In this document: positions 35,256 to 45,061 of the stretch, one piece after another
How positions within the stretch are numbered: position 1 is the first letter of the stretch
Layout of the letters: each line of letters opens with the position of its first letter
Origin: Cellulosimicrobium cellulans
Lineage (GTDB): Bacteria; Actinomycetota; Actinomycetes; Actinomycetales; Cellulomonadaceae
Direction of reading: 5' to 3'
DNA length: 64,000 bases
Assembly: GCF_007679345.1 (NCBI RefSeq)
Contig: NZ_VEGH01000001.1
Coordinates: 1-64,000, forward strand
Made by a program: the position numbers and the translations under genes
Notes under the pieces: generated by a model
Told to the model about the DNA's origin: nothing
Database searches by the model: none
What the model saw: the letters and a program-made list of their open reading frames with translations, nothing else

Positions 35256-36260
35256 TCACTCGCCCGGGTAGACGACCCCGACCTGCGCCCGGACCTCGTC
35301 CATCGTCCGCAGCACGCCGAGCGTGTCCGCCCAGGTCATCCGCGGGCTCTCCGTCGCGCCCTCGGCGACCCGGCGCGCGACCTCGGCGGCCTCGTACTGC
35401 AGCCCGCGCTCGACCGGCTGGTCGAACGTCCAGGTCCGGCCGTCGCGCCGGGTCACCCGGAACGACGTGGGCGCGTAGAACGAGCCGTCGATCGTGATCG
35501 TGCCTTCGGTGCCGCTGATCGCCGCGGTGGTGGGCGTCTTCGCCCAGAGCGTCGTGGTGAGCGCCGCCTGCGTCCGGTCGCCGTAGCTGAGCACGATCGC
35601 GAGCTGGCCGTCGACGCCCGTCTCGGTGAGCGCCCCGACCGCCCGCACCTGGGTCGGCACGCCGAGGAAGTCCTGCGCGAACGCCACCGGGTACACGCCG
35701 AGGTCGAGCAGCGCCCCGCCCGCGAGCGCCGGGTCGTACAGCCGGTGGGACGGGTCGAACGGGAAGTACTGGCCGTGGTCGGCGTGCACGGCGACGATCT
35801 CGCCGATCTCGCCCGAGTCGATCACCTGGTGCACGGCGGCGACGTGCGGCAGGAACCGCGTCCACATCGCCTCCATGACGAACACCCCGGCGGCGCGCGC
35901 GGCCGCGAACACCTCCTCCGCCTCCGCGGCGTTGCGCGTGAACGCCTTCTCCACCAGCACGTGCTTGCCGGCGGCGATCGCGAGCAGCGCGTGCTCCCGG
36001 TGCTCGGAGTGCGGGGTGGCGACGTACACCGCGTCGACCTGCGGGTCCTCGACCAGGTCGCGGTAGCCGACGTGCGTCGTGGGGATGCCGTGGGCGGTGG
36101 CGAACCGCTCGGACCGGGTGCGGTCCCGGGAGCCGACGGCGACGAGCGGGGCGCGGGTGCTGCTCCGGACGGCGTCGGCGAAGGCGGCGGCGATGCCCCC
36201 CGCGCCGAGGATGCCCCAGCGGATCGACGGTGCGGTGCGCGGGTCCTCGGTGAGTGCCAT
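35256..36260 (-). CDS. Gfo/Idh/MocA-family oxidoreductase
   Basis: The 334-residue NAD(P)-dependent dehydrogenase has an N-terminal Rossmann fold (WGILGAGGIAAAFADAV), AVYVATPHSEH and the family Lys in VLVEKAFTRNAAEAEE. It also has the C-terminal GFO_IDH_MocA_C domain with GGALLDLGVYPV. Members oxidise or reduce sugars, inositols or dihydrodiols; the substrate is unknown. TAGGGT at 36267-36272 ends six bases before the ATG. Confidence 0.92.
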   Translation of the reverse strand: MALTEDPRTAPSIRWGILGAGGIAAAFADAVRSSTRAPLVAVGSRDRTRSERFATAHGIPTTHVGYRDLVEDPQVDAVYVATPHSEHREHALLAIAAGKHVLVEKAFTRNAAEAEEVFAAARAAGVFVMEAMWTRFLPHVAAVHQVIDSGEIGEIVAVHADHGQYFPFDPSHRLYDPALAGGALLDLGVYPVAFAQDFLGVPTQVRAVGALTETGVDGQLAIVLSYGDRTQAALTTTLWAKTPTTAAISGTEGTITIDGSFYAPTSFRVTRRDGRTWTFDQPVERGLQYEAAEVARRVAEGATESPRMTWADTLGVLRTMDEVRAQVGVVYPGE

Positions 36261-36404
36261 GCCGCGACCCTACTGCGCGCCCCGGACCAGCGACCACGTG
36301 CCCTGGCGGGCCGGTGGGGCCGGTCCGTACGGTGGAGGGGTCGGCGGCCGACGAGGACCGTGACCGACGTCCCGGCGCCGACGCGAACCCCGCCAGGAGG
36401 AGCC

Positions 36405-37562
36405 GTGTCCGCGATCCAGGATCACCCGCCCGTCCGCACCCTCATCAGCCCGTCCCGCTACGCCCAGGGCCCCGGCGCGATCGAGCGCCTCGGCGAGCTG
36501 GTCGCCCCGATCGGCCGCACCCCGCTGGTGGTCGCCGACGACACGGTGTGGTCGTTCGTCGGCGACGCCGTCACCCGGTCGTTCGACGCGGCCGGGCTCC
36601 CGCTGACCCGCGACGGGTTCGGGGTGTACGCCACGGCCGCGGCGGTGGAGTCGATCGCCGCCCGCGTCACGGAGCTCGGCGCGGACGTCGTGGTGGGCGT
36701 CGGCGGCGGCTCGGTGATCGACGCGGTCAAGGCCGCCGGGCACCTCGCGGGCGCGCGGTGGGTCTCGGTGCCGACGGTCGCCTCGACCGACGCCCCGTGC
36801 TCGGCGCTGTCCGTGATCTACGACGACGAGGGCGGTTTCGAGGAGTACCGGTTCTTCCCGCACAACCCCGACCTGGTGCTCGTGGACACCCGGCTGGTGG
36901 CGAACGCGCCGGTGAAGTTCCTCGTCGCGGGGGTCGGCGACGCGCTCGCCACCTGGATCGAGGCCCGCGCCGTGGCCCGCGGCGACGGGACGACGATGGC
37001 CGGCGGGCTGCCGACCGCCACCGGCACGGCGCTGGCCCGGCTGTCCTGGGACATCCTCTGGGAGCACGCGCTCCCGGCGATCGACGCGGTGCGCGACCAC
37101 CTGGTCACGCCGTCGGTGGAGAAGGTGGTCGAGGCCAACACGCTGCTCTCGGGTCTCGGGTTCGAGTCCGGCGGCCTCGCGGCCGCGCACGCGATCCACA
37201 ACGGCCTCACCGCCGCGCCGCAGACGCACGGCCTGACCCACGGGCAGAAGGTGAACATCGGCTCGGTGACCCAGCTGGTGCTCGAGGGCGCACCGGTGGA
37301 CGAGATCCGGGACTTCGTCGAGTTCACCACCCGGGTCGGCCTGCCGAACACGCTCACCGAGGTGGGGCTCACGCCGGGCGACGTCGACGACCTGACCCGG
37401 GTGGCCGAGGCGGCGACCGCGGAGGGCGAGACGATCCACGCCATGCCGTTCACCGTCCGGGTGCCGGAGCTGGTGGACGCGCTGCGGTCGATCGAGGGCT
37501 TCTCCCGCCGGGTCCGGGCGGACGCGGGGCTGCCGGAGCCGGTGCCGCACCGGGCGCACTGA
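36405..37562 (+). CDS. gldA: Glycerol dehydrogenase
   Basis: The 385-residue iron/zinc-type alcohol dehydrogenase closely follows Bacillus GldA: GVGGGSVIDAVKAA (NAD site), PTVASTDAPCSALSVIYDD, metal ligands in AGVGDALATWIEA (Asp), AAAHAIHNGL (His) and THGLTHGQK (His). It oxidises glycerol to dihydroxyacetone. GTG 36405 has AGGAGG at 36395-36400; a TACGGT -10 box lies at 36328-36333. No dihydroxyacetone kinase is adjacent, so the product must be handled elsewhere. Confidence 0.94.
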   Translation: MSAIQDHPPVRTLISPSRYAQGPGAIERLGELVAPIGRTPLVVADDTVWSFVGDAVTRSFDAAGLPLTRDGFGVYATAAAVESIAARVTELGADVVVGVGGGSVIDAVKAAGHLAGARWVSVPTVASTDAPCSALSVIYDDEGGFEEYRFFPHNPDLVLVDTRLVANAPVKFLVAGVGDALATWIEARAVARGDGTTMAGGLPTATGTALARLSWDILWEHALPAIDAVRDHLVTPSVEKVVEANTLLSGLGFESGGLAAAHAIHNGLTAAPQTHGLTHGQKVNIGSVTQLVLEGAPVDEIRDFVEFTTRVGLPNTLTEVGLTPGDVDDLTRVAEAATAEGETIHAMPFTVRVPELVDALRSIEGFSRRVRADAGLPEPVPHRAH

Positions 37563-37567
37563 GGGCC

Positions 37568-37604
37568 CGCGGCCGGCCCGGGGGCGACCCCGGGGCCGGC
37601 CGCG
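37568..37604. terminator. Bidirectional terminator between gldA and frdD
   Basis: CGCGGCCGGCCCGGGG and CCCCGGGGCCGGCCGCG form a stem of more than 14 base pairs around GCGA, between converging genes. Confidence 0.85.
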
Positions 37605-37628
37605 CCCGTCAGGCGGCCGCTCTCCGGC

Positions 37629-37988
37629 TCACGCCGCCAGGCACAGCGCGTAGGTGACCGCCGGGGTCAGCAGCGCCACGCCGTAGATCGCCGCCCGCAC
37701 CACCTCAGGCGGGTGCAGGCCCAGGTCGCGCAGCGCGTGCCAGGTCCGGTGGCAGCAGTGCCACAGCACCAGGCCGAGCGCGACGCACACCGCGAGCGCC
37801 CCGACGGGGTGCGTCACGAAGCCGGCGACGCGCGCGTGCACGGCGGCCGGTTCCCCGAGCACCCCGAACGGCACCAGCAGGCCGAAGACGACCACCAGCA
37901 CCGGCATGGTGAACACGGCGAGCATCCCGCCGCCGCCGAACAGGGCCCAGAACAGCGGTTCGTGGGTCCGCCCCTCCCAGCGACGCAT
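37629..37988 (-). CDS. frdD: Fumarate reductase membrane subunit D
   Basis: The 119-residue protein has three hydrophobic segments (about 18-38, 57-80, 92-117) and the FrdD-type start RRWEGRTHEPLFWALFGGGG. With FrdC it anchors FrdAB and forms the quinol site. ATG overlaps the frdC stop (TGATG). Last gene of the operon. Confidence 0.88.
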   Translation of the reverse strand: MRRWEGRTHEPLFWALFGGGGMLAVFTMPVLVVVFGLLVPFGVLGEPAAVHARVAGFVTHPVGALAVCVALGLVLWHCCHRTWHALRDLGLHPPEVVRAAIYGVALLTPAVTYALCLAA

Positions 37989-38392
37989 CACGGCCTCCCG
38001 AGCCAGAGCACGACGACGACGCCGAACGCGGCGAGCAGCAGGTAGTGCGCCAGCACCACCCAGCGCCGGTGCAGGTGCCAGCGACCGCGACGCACCCGGA
38101 TGATCGCCGGGGTGGCCCGGAACCAGGTCGTCGCGTGCACCACGGCCATCGCGAGGGCGACGACGGTCAGGACGACGACGGCCGGCGAGCGCTGCAGCCC
38201 GACCCACCGGGTGAAGGCGTCGGCGCCGCGGTGGGCGGACACCAGGCCGATCCCGAGGTTGAGCACGAACAGCCCGACGACGACGCTGGACACCTCGCGC
38301 AGCGCGTACGCCCGGTGCTCGCGGGTGGCGAGGAACCAGGTCCGGCGGACGGGCGGGCGGTGCGGTCGACGGGCCGGCTCCCCCGCGGTCAC
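37988..38392 (-). CDS. frdC: Fumarate reductase membrane subunit C
   Basis: The 134-residue protein has three membrane segments and the FrdC pattern RRTWFLATREHRAYALREVSSV with a conserved His and Arg near the first helix. The presence of separate C and D anchor subunits without obvious haem-ligand His pairs fits the E. coli-type quinol:fumarate reductase. GTG overlaps the frdB stop. Confidence 0.88.
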   Translation of the reverse strand: MTAGEPARRPHRPPVRRTWFLATREHRAYALREVSSVVVGLFVLNLGIGLVSAHRGADAFTRWVGLQRSPAVVVLTVVALAMAVVHATTWFRATPAIIRVRRGRWHLHRRWVVLAHYLLLAAFGVVVVLWLGRP

Positions 38393-39150
38393 GACCGGCC
38401 CCCGCGCCGCGGCAGCAGGAACTCCGCCGCCCACGCCGCCGCCGTCGCCGCCTTCGCCTGCTGGATCGCCGCCGCGGGGTCGACGCCCTTGGGGCAGGCC
38501 GTCGAGCACGCGCCGACGAACGTGCAGGCCCACAGCCCGTCCTCGCGGTCCAGCGCCGGCAGCCGGTCGTCGTTCCCGTGGTCCCGGGAGTCCTTGTCGT
38601 ACCGGACCGCCGCGGTGATCGCGGCCGGCCCCAGGAAGTCCGGTGCGAGCGCGACCTGCGGGCAGGCGGCGTAGCAGAGCAGGCAGTCGATGCACATCGC
38701 GAAGTCGTGGTAGGCCAGCAGCTGCTCGGGGGTCTGCCGGTTCCCGGTCTCGCCCGGCGGGTCGTCCGGGTCCGGCACGAGCCACGGGCGCACCCGCTCC
38801 AGCGACGCCATGAACGGCTCGAGGTCGACGACGAGGTCCCGCTCGACCGCGAGGTTCGCCAGCGGCTCCACGACCAGCGGACCCGGGGCGTAGTCGCGCA
38901 CGAAGTGCTCGCAGCCCAGGCGGGGCGCGCCGTTCAGCATGAACCCGCAGGACCCGCAGATCGCCATCCGGCAGGACCAGCGGAACGCGAGCGTCGGGTC
39001 GAGGTGGTCCTTGATCCACGTCAGCGCGTCCAGCACCGAGGTGTCCTGGCCCCACGGCACCGCGTAGTCGACCAGGTGGGGCGCGGCGTCGACGTCGGGG
39101 CGGTAGCGCTGCACGCGCACCGTGATCGTGCCGAGCACCTCGCCGCTCAC
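38389..39150 (-). CDS. frdB: Fumarate reductase iron-sulfur subunit
   Basis: The 253-residue protein carries the [2Fe-2S] ligands in FRWSCRMAICGSCGFMLNGA plus a following Cys, and two more cluster motifs in CIDCLLCYAACP and CTFVGACSTACPKG for [4Fe-4S] and [3Fe-4S] centres. It transfers electrons from the membrane quinol to FrdA. GTG 39150 overlaps the frdA stop (GTGA). Confidence 0.95.
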   Translation of the reverse strand: MSGEVLGTITVRVQRYRPDVDAAPHLVDYAVPWGQDTSVLDALTWIKDHLDPTLAFRWSCRMAICGSCGFMLNGAPRLGCEHFVRDYAPGPLVVEPLANLAVERDLVVDLEPFMASLERVRPWLVPDPDDPPGETGNRQTPEQLLAYHDFAMCIDCLLCYAACPQVALAPDFLGPAAITAAVRYDKDSRDHGNDDRLPALDREDGLWACTFVGACSTACPKGVDPAAAIQQAKAATAAAWAAEFLLPRRGGRS

Positions 39151-40976
39151 CGGCCCGCCTCCTCGGTCCCCGTCGCGCGCGTCCCGCCGGGCGCGCCCGC
39201 GCCGCCCTCCGCAGTGCCGCCCGTCCCCGCGCCGGCCGCCCCGTAGGCCCGGGCGGCCGGTGGCGAGGTCGTGATCGTCACCGGCGTGTGCTCCAGCCGC
39301 GGCCCGTCGGGGGTCCACCACGCGCGGGTGTGCGCGAGGAACCGCTCGTCGTCGCGCTCGCCGAACCCGTCGAGCCGCTGGTGCGACCCGCGGGACTCCT
39401 CGCGGGCGAGCGCCGAGGCGACCAGCCCCTCGGCGACGTCGAGCATGGCGCCGAGCTCCACCGCGGCGGCCCAGTCGGTGTTGTAGACCGGGCAGGTGTC
39501 GGCCACCCGGACGTCCGCGTACCGCTGCTTCAGGTCGCGCACGGCGGCGACGGTGCGCCGCATGCCCGCGCGGGTGCGGAAGATGCCGACGCCGTCGTCC
39601 ATCGCCCGGCCGAGCTCCGCGCGGATCGCGACCTGCGGCTCGGAGCCCCGGCCCATGAGCGACAGGTGCCGGGCCGCGGCGTCGGCGGCGTCCCGGCGCA
39701 CCCGGGGGTCGGCCGGGGCGGGTTCCGCGAGCGCGAACCCGGCGGCCCGTTCCCCGGCCACCCGGCCCAGGACGACCAGCTCCGCGAGAGAGTTGGAGCC
39801 GAGCCGGTTGGCGCCGTGCAGCCCGGAGGACGCGCACTCCCCCACCGCGAACAGCCCCGGCAGCGGCGTCGCGGTGGTCACGTCCGTCTCGATGCCGCCC
39901 ATCGAGTAGTGCACGCTCGGGCAGACCGGGATCGGCGCGGTGGCCGGGTCGGCGCCGAGGTACTGCTCGGTGAGCTCGCAGATCAGCGGCAGCCGCTCGC
40001 GCAGGTACGCCCGGCCCAGGTGCCGCAGGTCGAGGTGCACGGCGTCGCCCCGCGGGGTCGCGACGGTGCGCCCCGCCTGCTGCTCGTGCCAGAAGGCCTG
40101 GGACAGCCGGTCCCGCGGGCCGAGCTCCATGTGCTTGTTCCTCGGCTCGCCGACCGGCGTCTCCGGGCCGAGGCCATAGTCCTGGAGGTACCGGCGGCCC
40201 TCGGCGTTGAGCAGGACGCCGCCCTCGCCCCGGCAGCCCTCGGTGATGAGGATGCCGGAGCCGGGCAGGCCGGTCGGGTGGTACTGCACGAACTCCAGGT
40301 CCCGCAGCGGGGCGCCGGCCCGGTAGGCCATCGCCATGCCGTCACCGGTGACGATCGCGCCGTTGGTGTTCTGCGCGTACAGCCGCCCGGCGCCGCCGGT
40401 GGCCAGGACGACCGCGGCCGCCTCGACGAGCACCGGGTACCCCTCGCGCTGGTCGTAGGCCAGCACGCCCGCGACCCGGCCGTCCCGGACCACGAGCTCG
40501 AGGGCCAGGCACTCGTCCATCCGCGCGATCGACGGGTGCTGCAGCGACGTCTGGAACAGCGTGTGCAGCACGTGGAACCCGGTCTTGTCCGCGGCGAACC
40601 AGGTGCGCGGCCGGCTCATCCCGCCGAACCGCCGCACCGCCACCGCGCCGTCGTCGGTCCGGCTCCACGGGCAGCCCCACCGCTCCAGGCGGTACATCTC
40701 GTGCGCGGCGTGCTCGACGAAGTACTGCACGACGTCCTGGTCGCAGAGCCAGTCCCCGCCGGACACCGTGTCCGCGAAGTGCTGCTCCAGGGAGTCGTCC
40801 GCGCCGACCACGCCCGCGGCCCCGCCCTCGGCGGCCACCGTGTGGGAGCGCATGGGGTACACCTTCGACAGCACGGTGACGTCGAGCTCGGGGTGCGCCT
40901 CGGCGACCGCGATCGCCGCGCGCAGCCCCGCTCCCCCGCCGCCGACGACCGCGACGTCCGTGCGGACCGTCTGCAT
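39147..40976 (-). CDS. frdA: Fumarate reductase flavoprotein subunit
   Basis: The 609-residue flavoprotein begins with the FAD-binding VVGGGGAGLRAAIAVAE. It has the covalent-FAD His in RSHTVAAEGGAAG, active-site segments FVQYHPTGLPGSGILITEG and HLDLRHLGRAYLRERLP, and GLFAVGECASSGLHGANRLG near the C-terminal part. The last 40 residues are Gly/Ala/Thr-rich and not part of the family. It can reduce fumarate or oxidise succinate; association with frdC/frdD, fumC and a dicarboxylate transporter favours fumarate reduction. ATG overlaps the fumC stop (TGATG). Confidence 0.95.
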   Translation of the reverse strand: MQTVRTDVAVVGGGGAGLRAAIAVAEAHPELDVTVLSKVYPMRSHTVAAEGGAAGVVGADDSLEQHFADTVSGGDWLCDQDVVQYFVEHAAHEMYRLERWGCPWSRTDDGAVAVRRFGGMSRPRTWFAADKTGFHVLHTLFQTSLQHPSIARMDECLALELVVRDGRVAGVLAYDQREGYPVLVEAAAVVLATGGAGRLYAQNTNGAIVTGDGMAMAYRAGAPLRDLEFVQYHPTGLPGSGILITEGCRGEGGVLLNAEGRRYLQDYGLGPETPVGEPRNKHMELGPRDRLSQAFWHEQQAGRTVATPRGDAVHLDLRHLGRAYLRERLPLICELTEQYLGADPATAPIPVCPSVHYSMGGIETDVTTATPLPGLFAVGECASSGLHGANRLGSNSLAELVVLGRVAGERAAGFALAEPAPADPRVRRDAADAAARHLSLMGRGSEPQVAIRAELGRAMDDGVGIFRTRAGMRRTVAAVRDLKQRYADVRVADTCPVYNTDWAAAVELGAMLDVAEGLVASALAREESRGSHQRLDGFGERDDERFLAHTRAWWTPDGPRLEHTPVTITTSPPAARAYGAAGAGTGGTAEGGAGAPGGTRATGTEEAGR

Positions 40977-42394
40977 CAGCGCTCCGCCGGCGCCGTCATC
41001 GCGAGCACGTCGAGCGCGGCGTCGAGCTGCTCGACCGTGACCCGGCCCTCGGCGACGTGGCCGAGGCCGAGCACCGCCTCGCGGATGGTGAGGTCGTGCG
41101 CCACCGCGTGCTTGACCACCGCCGCGGCCGCCTCGTAGCCGATCAGCCGGTTGAGCGGGGTGACGACGGACGGCGAGGACTCCGCGAGCTGCCGGCAGCG
41201 GTCCCGGTCGGCGACCAGGCCGGCCACGCACTTGTCCGCCAGGTGCGTCGCGGCGTTGGCGAGCAGGGCGACGGACTCCAGCAGGTTGCGCGCCATCACC
41301 GGCAGCATGACGTTGAGCTCGAACGAGCCGGTGGTCCCGGCGAACGCCACCGCGGCGTCGTTCCCGATGACCTGCGCGGCCACCATGAGCACCGCCTCCG
41401 GGATCACCGGGTTCACCTTGCCGGGCATGATCGACGACCCCGGCTGCAGGTCCGGCAGCGCGATCTCGGCCAGCCCGGTGCGCGGGCCCGAGCCCATCCA
41501 CCGCAGGTCGTTGCAGATCTTCACCAGCGACACCGCGACCGTGCGCAGCGCGCCGGAGGTCTCGACCAGGGCGTCCTGCGCACCCTGGGCCTCGAAGTGG
41601 TTCCGGGCCTCGGTGAGCGGCAGGGCGGTGTGGTCCGCGACCAGCGCGATCACCCGTAGGGGGAAGCCCGGCGGGGTGTTGATGCCGGTGCCCACCGCGG
41701 TCCCGCCCAGCGGCAGCTCGGCCAGCCGGGGCAGCGCCGCCTCCACCCGCTCGATCCCGAGCCGGACCTGGGCGGCGTACCCGCCGAGCTCCTGGCCGAG
41801 CGTCACGGGCGTGGCGTCCATCAGGTGCGTGCGCCCGGCCTTCACCACGTCGGCGTGCTCGGCCGCGCGCGCCTCGAGCGTCACGGCCAGGTGGTCGAGC
41901 GCCGGGAGCAGGTCCGTCAGCACGCCCTGGGCCGCTGCGACGTGGATCGAGGCGGGGAACACGTCGTTCGACGACTGCGAGGCGTTCACGTGGTCGTTGG
42001 GGTGCACCGGCCGGCCGAGCCGCTGGGTGGCCAGGGTGGCGAGCACCTCGTTCACGTTCATGTTCGACGAGGTCCCGGAGCCGGTCTGGAACACGTCGAC
42101 GGGGAACTGGTCGGCCCACCGGCCGGCCGCCACCTCCTCCGCCGCGCCGGCGACGGCGGCCGCGACGTCCTCGGGCAGCACGCCGAGCTCGGCGTTCGCG
42201 AGCGCCGCGGCCCGCTTGATCTCGGCGAGGGCCGCGACGTGCCGGGGGTGCAGACGGGTCCCGGAGATGGCGAAGTTCTGCACCGCCCGCTGGGTCTGCG
42301 CCCGGTAGCACGCGCCGGCGGGTACGAGGACGTCGCCCATCGTGTCGTGCTCGAGCCGGAAGCCGGCGGGGATCTCGGTCGGGGTCGTGCTCAT
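40976..42394 (-). CDS. fumC: Class II fumarate hydratase
   Basis: The 472-residue enzyme interconverts malate and fumarate. Signature [42 protein letters not shown] and [18 protein letters not shown] are all present. ATG 42394 has CAGGAGA upstream. As part of an operon with the transporter and frdABCD it would supply fumarate for respiration from malate. Confidence 0.96.
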   Translation of the reverse strand: MSTTPTEIPAGFRLEHDTMGDVLVPAGACYRAQTQRAVQNFAISGTRLHPRHVAALAEIKRAAALANAELGVLPEDVAAAVAGAAEEVAAGRWADQFPVDVFQTGSGTSSNMNVNEVLATLATQRLGRPVHPNDHVNASQSSNDVFPASIHVAAAQGVLTDLLPALDHLAVTLEARAAEHADVVKAGRTHLMDATPVTLGQELGGYAAQVRLGIERVEAALPRLAELPLGGTAVGTGINTPPGFPLRVIALVADHTALPLTEARNHFEAQGAQDALVETSGALRTVAVSLVKICNDLRWMGSGPRTGLAEIALPDLQPGSSIMPGKVNPVIPEAVLMVAAQVIGNDAAVAFAGTTGSFELNVMLPVMARNLLESVALLANAATHLADKCVAGLVADRDRCRQLAESSPSVVTPLNRLIGYEAAAAVVKHAVAHDLTIREAVLGLGHVAEGRVTVEQLDAALDVLAMTAPAER

Positions 42395-42456
42395 CGCGGT
42401 CTCCTGGGTCCGGGGCGGGTGGGGCCGTGCGTCGGAGGGCGCCGGGGCGCGGGGCG

Positions 42457-43959
42457 TCACCACAGGCCGATCAGCCGCATCCAGAGCCCGCCGACGCCCA
42501 TCCAGATCGCGATGTTCACGACCGCCACCAGGCCGCCCGTGCGCCACCAGCGGACGACCGGCACGTACCCGGAGCCGAACAGCACCGGGGCCGGGCCGCA
42601 CGAGTAGTGGGTCAGCGACGCGAACAGGCTGGAGATGAAGCCGAGCACGAGAGCGGCGAGCACCGGCGGCGCGCCGGCCATGATCGCGGTGGCGAGGAAG
42701 GCGGCGTACATCGCGGAGACGTGGGCCGTGTTGGACGCGAACAGGTAGTGGCTGGCGAAGTACACGAGGGTGAGCAGCACGAACGCCTGCTGCCAGCCCA
42801 TGTCCCCGACCAGCGCGGACATCTCGCCGCTGAGCCAGGGGATGAGGCCGAGCGCGTTCAGCTGGGTCGCCATCATGACCAGCACGGCGAACCAGACCAG
42901 CGTGTCCCAGGCCTGCGTCTCCGCCTTCACGTCGTCCCACGTCAGCACGCCGGTGAGCAGCAGGGCGACCAGGCCGATCAGCGCGGTCGTGGTGGCGGAC
43001 ACGTCGAGCAGCGCGTCGCCGAGCGTCCACAGCAGCAGCAGGCCGACGATCGTGCCGGTCACCACCTTCTCCCCGGAGGACGGCGGGCCGAGGTCGCGCA
43101 GCGCGGCGCGGGCCCGGTCGGCCGCCTCGGGGGTGCGGCGGACCTCGGGCGGGTCGACCGCGCGGACCACGACCGGCACCACGACCAGCGCGACGAGGCC
43201 CGGCACGAGCGCCGCGAGCGCCCAGGTGCCCCAGGAGATGTCGACGCCCTGGTCGCCCGCGAGCTGCGCGGCGAGCGGGTTGCCCGCCATGGCGGTGAGG
43301 AACATCGCCGAGGTCACCGCGTTGACGTGGAACGCGGTGCTCGTCAGGTAGGACCCGATCCGCCGGGAGGTCGGCCCGGGCTCGCTGCCGTAGGACGCGG
43401 AGATCGACCGGACGATCGGCTGGATGATGCCGCCGGCCCGCGCGGTGTTCGACGGCGTGGCAGGGGCGAGCAGCAGGTCGGTCGCGGCGAGGCCGTACGC
43501 CAGGCCCAGCGGGCTGCGTCCCAGGCGGGAGACGAAGAACAGCGCGAGCCGGGCGCCCAGCCCGGTCTTGATCACGCCGCGCGAGATGAAGAACGCGACG
43601 ACGATCAGCCAGATCGTCGTGTTCGAGAAGCCGGACAGCGCCTCGCCCGGCTCCAGGACGCCGGTGACGATCGTGGCCACCATGCCGACGACCGTGACGG
43701 CGCCCATCGGCAGCGGGCGGGCGATGACGCCGACGATCGTCGCGACGAAGATCGCGAACATGTGCCACGCCGGCGCGTCCACCCCGGACGGCGGCGGCAC
43801 CCACCACAGCACCGCGCCGACGGCGACCGGGATCGCGAGCCGCGCCACGGGGACCGGGCGCAGGCGGCCGGCCGGCGCGGCGGCGGGGGACGGCGGACCG
43901 CCGCCCGCGGCGCCGCCCGGGAGCGCGTCCGGCTCGGGGACGGCGGTGTCCTGGGCCAT
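42457..43959 (-). CDS. DASS-family dicarboxylate/anion symporter
   Basis: The 500-residue membrane protein has about 12 hydrophobic segments. It shows DASS (SLC13) features: [44 protein letters not shown] and a C-terminal [13 protein letters not shown] with [17 protein letters not shown]. Bacterial relatives (CitT, TtdT, SoDIT1) carry malate, fumarate, 2-oxoglutarate or tartrate, in symport or exchange for succinate. First gene of the fumC-frd operon, with GGAGG before the ATG and 62 bases to fumC. It fits malate/fumarate uptake and succinate export. Confidence 0.9.
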   Translation of the reverse strand: MAQDTAVPEPDALPGGAAGGGPPSPAAAPAGRLRPVPVARLAIPVAVGAVLWWVPPPSGVDAPAWHMFAIFVATIVGVIARPLPMGAVTVVGMVATIVTGVLEPGEALSGFSNTTIWLIVVAFFISRGVIKTGLGARLALFFVSRLGRSPLGLAYGLAATDLLLAPATPSNTARAGGIIQPIVRSISASYGSEPGPTSRRIGSYLTSTAFHVNAVTSAMFLTAMAGNPLAAQLAGDQGVDISWGTWALAALVPGLVALVVVPVVVRAVDPPEVRRTPEAADRARAALRDLGPPSSGEKVVTGTIVGLLLLWTLGDALLDVSATTTALIGLVALLLTGVLTWDDVKAETQAWDTLVWFAVLVMMATQLNALGLIPWLSGEMSALVGDMGWQQAFVLLTLVYFASHYLFASNTAHVSAMYAAFLATAIMAGAPPVLAALVLGFISSLFASLTHYSCGPAPVLFGSGYVPVVRWWRTGGLVAVVNIAIWMGVGGLWMRLIGLW

Positions 43960-44184
43960 GCGCGGGCCTCCGGTGGCGAGACGGTCGCCCCGGTGCGGCG
44001 GGCCGGGGCCGTGACCCGAGCATGGGCGCCGACGCGGCCGCCGGCGGCGACAGACCGCCGCGATCCGGGCGTTGCGGTCGTTGTGTTCGGCGGGGCGCCG
44101 CGCGCCGTGCCGCGCCCCTCACCCGGGTGCCCCGGACCACTCAGCGCGGGTGGGTGGGTGGCGCGCGGCCCCGAGACTGGGCGC
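43960..44184. promoter_or_regulatory. Divergent promoter region of the fum/frd operon and its regulator
   Basis: No gene is seen. The region must hold both promoters. It is extremely GC-rich and I could not assign confident -10 boxes or an FNR/CRP-type palindrome. Confidence 0.4.
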
Positions 44185-44991
44185 ATGCCGGCCGCCGACC
44201 GCCCCTCCGCCCCGCGCCGCGGCGGGGGCGGGGCGAGGACGGCGTCGCCCGAGCCGCGCCCGCCCGGGGCCGCACCGGCGGCCGCGCGGGTGGCCGCGCC
44301 CGGTGCCGCGGCGCCCGGCGCACTGCGGGTGCTCGTCGCGCACGCGCGCCCGGCCACCGCCCAGCAGCACCGCGTGCTGGTCGACCGGGTGCCCGGCTTC
44401 CGGACCGTGGGGCTGGCCGCGGACGGCGACGCCGCGCTCGCCCGGGCCGTGCGCGGCGGGGTCGACCTGGTGCTCCTCGACCTCGCGCTGCCCGGCCGCC
44501 CGGGCCTCGACGTGTGCCGCGCCCTGCACCACGTGCACGGGGCCCCGGACGTGCTGGTCGCGACGGCCGTGCGGGACCGGGCGGCGGTGCGCGCGGCCGT
44601 GCGGTTCGGCGCCGTGCACTACCTGGTGACCCCCCTGCGGTACGCGGCGCTCCGGGAGCGGCTCGACGCGTACGCCGCCTACCGCGCGGCCGCCGCCGGC
44701 CACCGCGCGCTCGCCGACCAGGGCGAGGTGGACGCCCTGGTCGCGTCGCTCCGCCCGCCCTGCCGCGACCCGCTGCCGAAGGGGCTGGCCAGCGAGTCCC
44801 TCGACCTCGTGCGCGCGGCGGTCGGCGCCGCGCGGGACGGCGTCACGGCCGACGAGGCGGCCGCCGCGACCGGGCTGTCCCGGGTCACCGCGCGCCGGTA
44901 CCTGGAGCACCTGGCGGACCGGGGCGTGTGCCGGCGGGCGCCGCGCTACGGGAGCGCGGGTCGGCCGCCGGTGCGGTACGTCGGCACCTGA
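44185..44991 (+). CDS. CitB/DcuR-like response regulator with degenerate receiver
   Basis: The 268-residue protein has a 45-residue Pro/Ala/Arg-rich start, a receiver-like domain (about 47-165) and a C-terminal helix-turn-helix (about 195-265, GVTADEAAAATGLSRVTARR) like CitB/DpiA/DctR. The phospho-acceptor is in place (LVLLDLALP, Asp99), but the acidic pair after the first strand is replaced by AHARP (52-56). The normally invariant Lys of YL-x-KP is Thr149 (HYLVTP). No sensor kinase gene is adjacent. It probably controls the divergent dicarboxylate/fumarate operon by a phosphorylation-independent route, although that is inference. Confidence 0.87.
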   Translation: MPAADRPSAPRRGGGGARTASPEPRPPGAAPAAARVAAPGAAAPGALRVLVAHARPATAQQHRVLVDRVPGFRTVGLAADGDAALARAVRGGVDLVLLDLALPGRPGLDVCRALHHVHGAPDVLVATAVRDRAAVRAAVRFGAVHYLVTPLRYAALRERLDAYAAYRAAAAGHRALADQGEVDALVASLRPPCRDPLPKGLASESLDLVRAAVGAARDGVTADEAAAATGLSRVTARRYLEHLADRGVCRRAPRYGSAGRPPVRYVGT

Positions 44992-45061
44992 CGCCCCCGC
45001 GTGACAGGGCGCCCCCGACCTGCGAGGGTCGCAGGGACACCGCTGACGAGGGAGGACGCCG

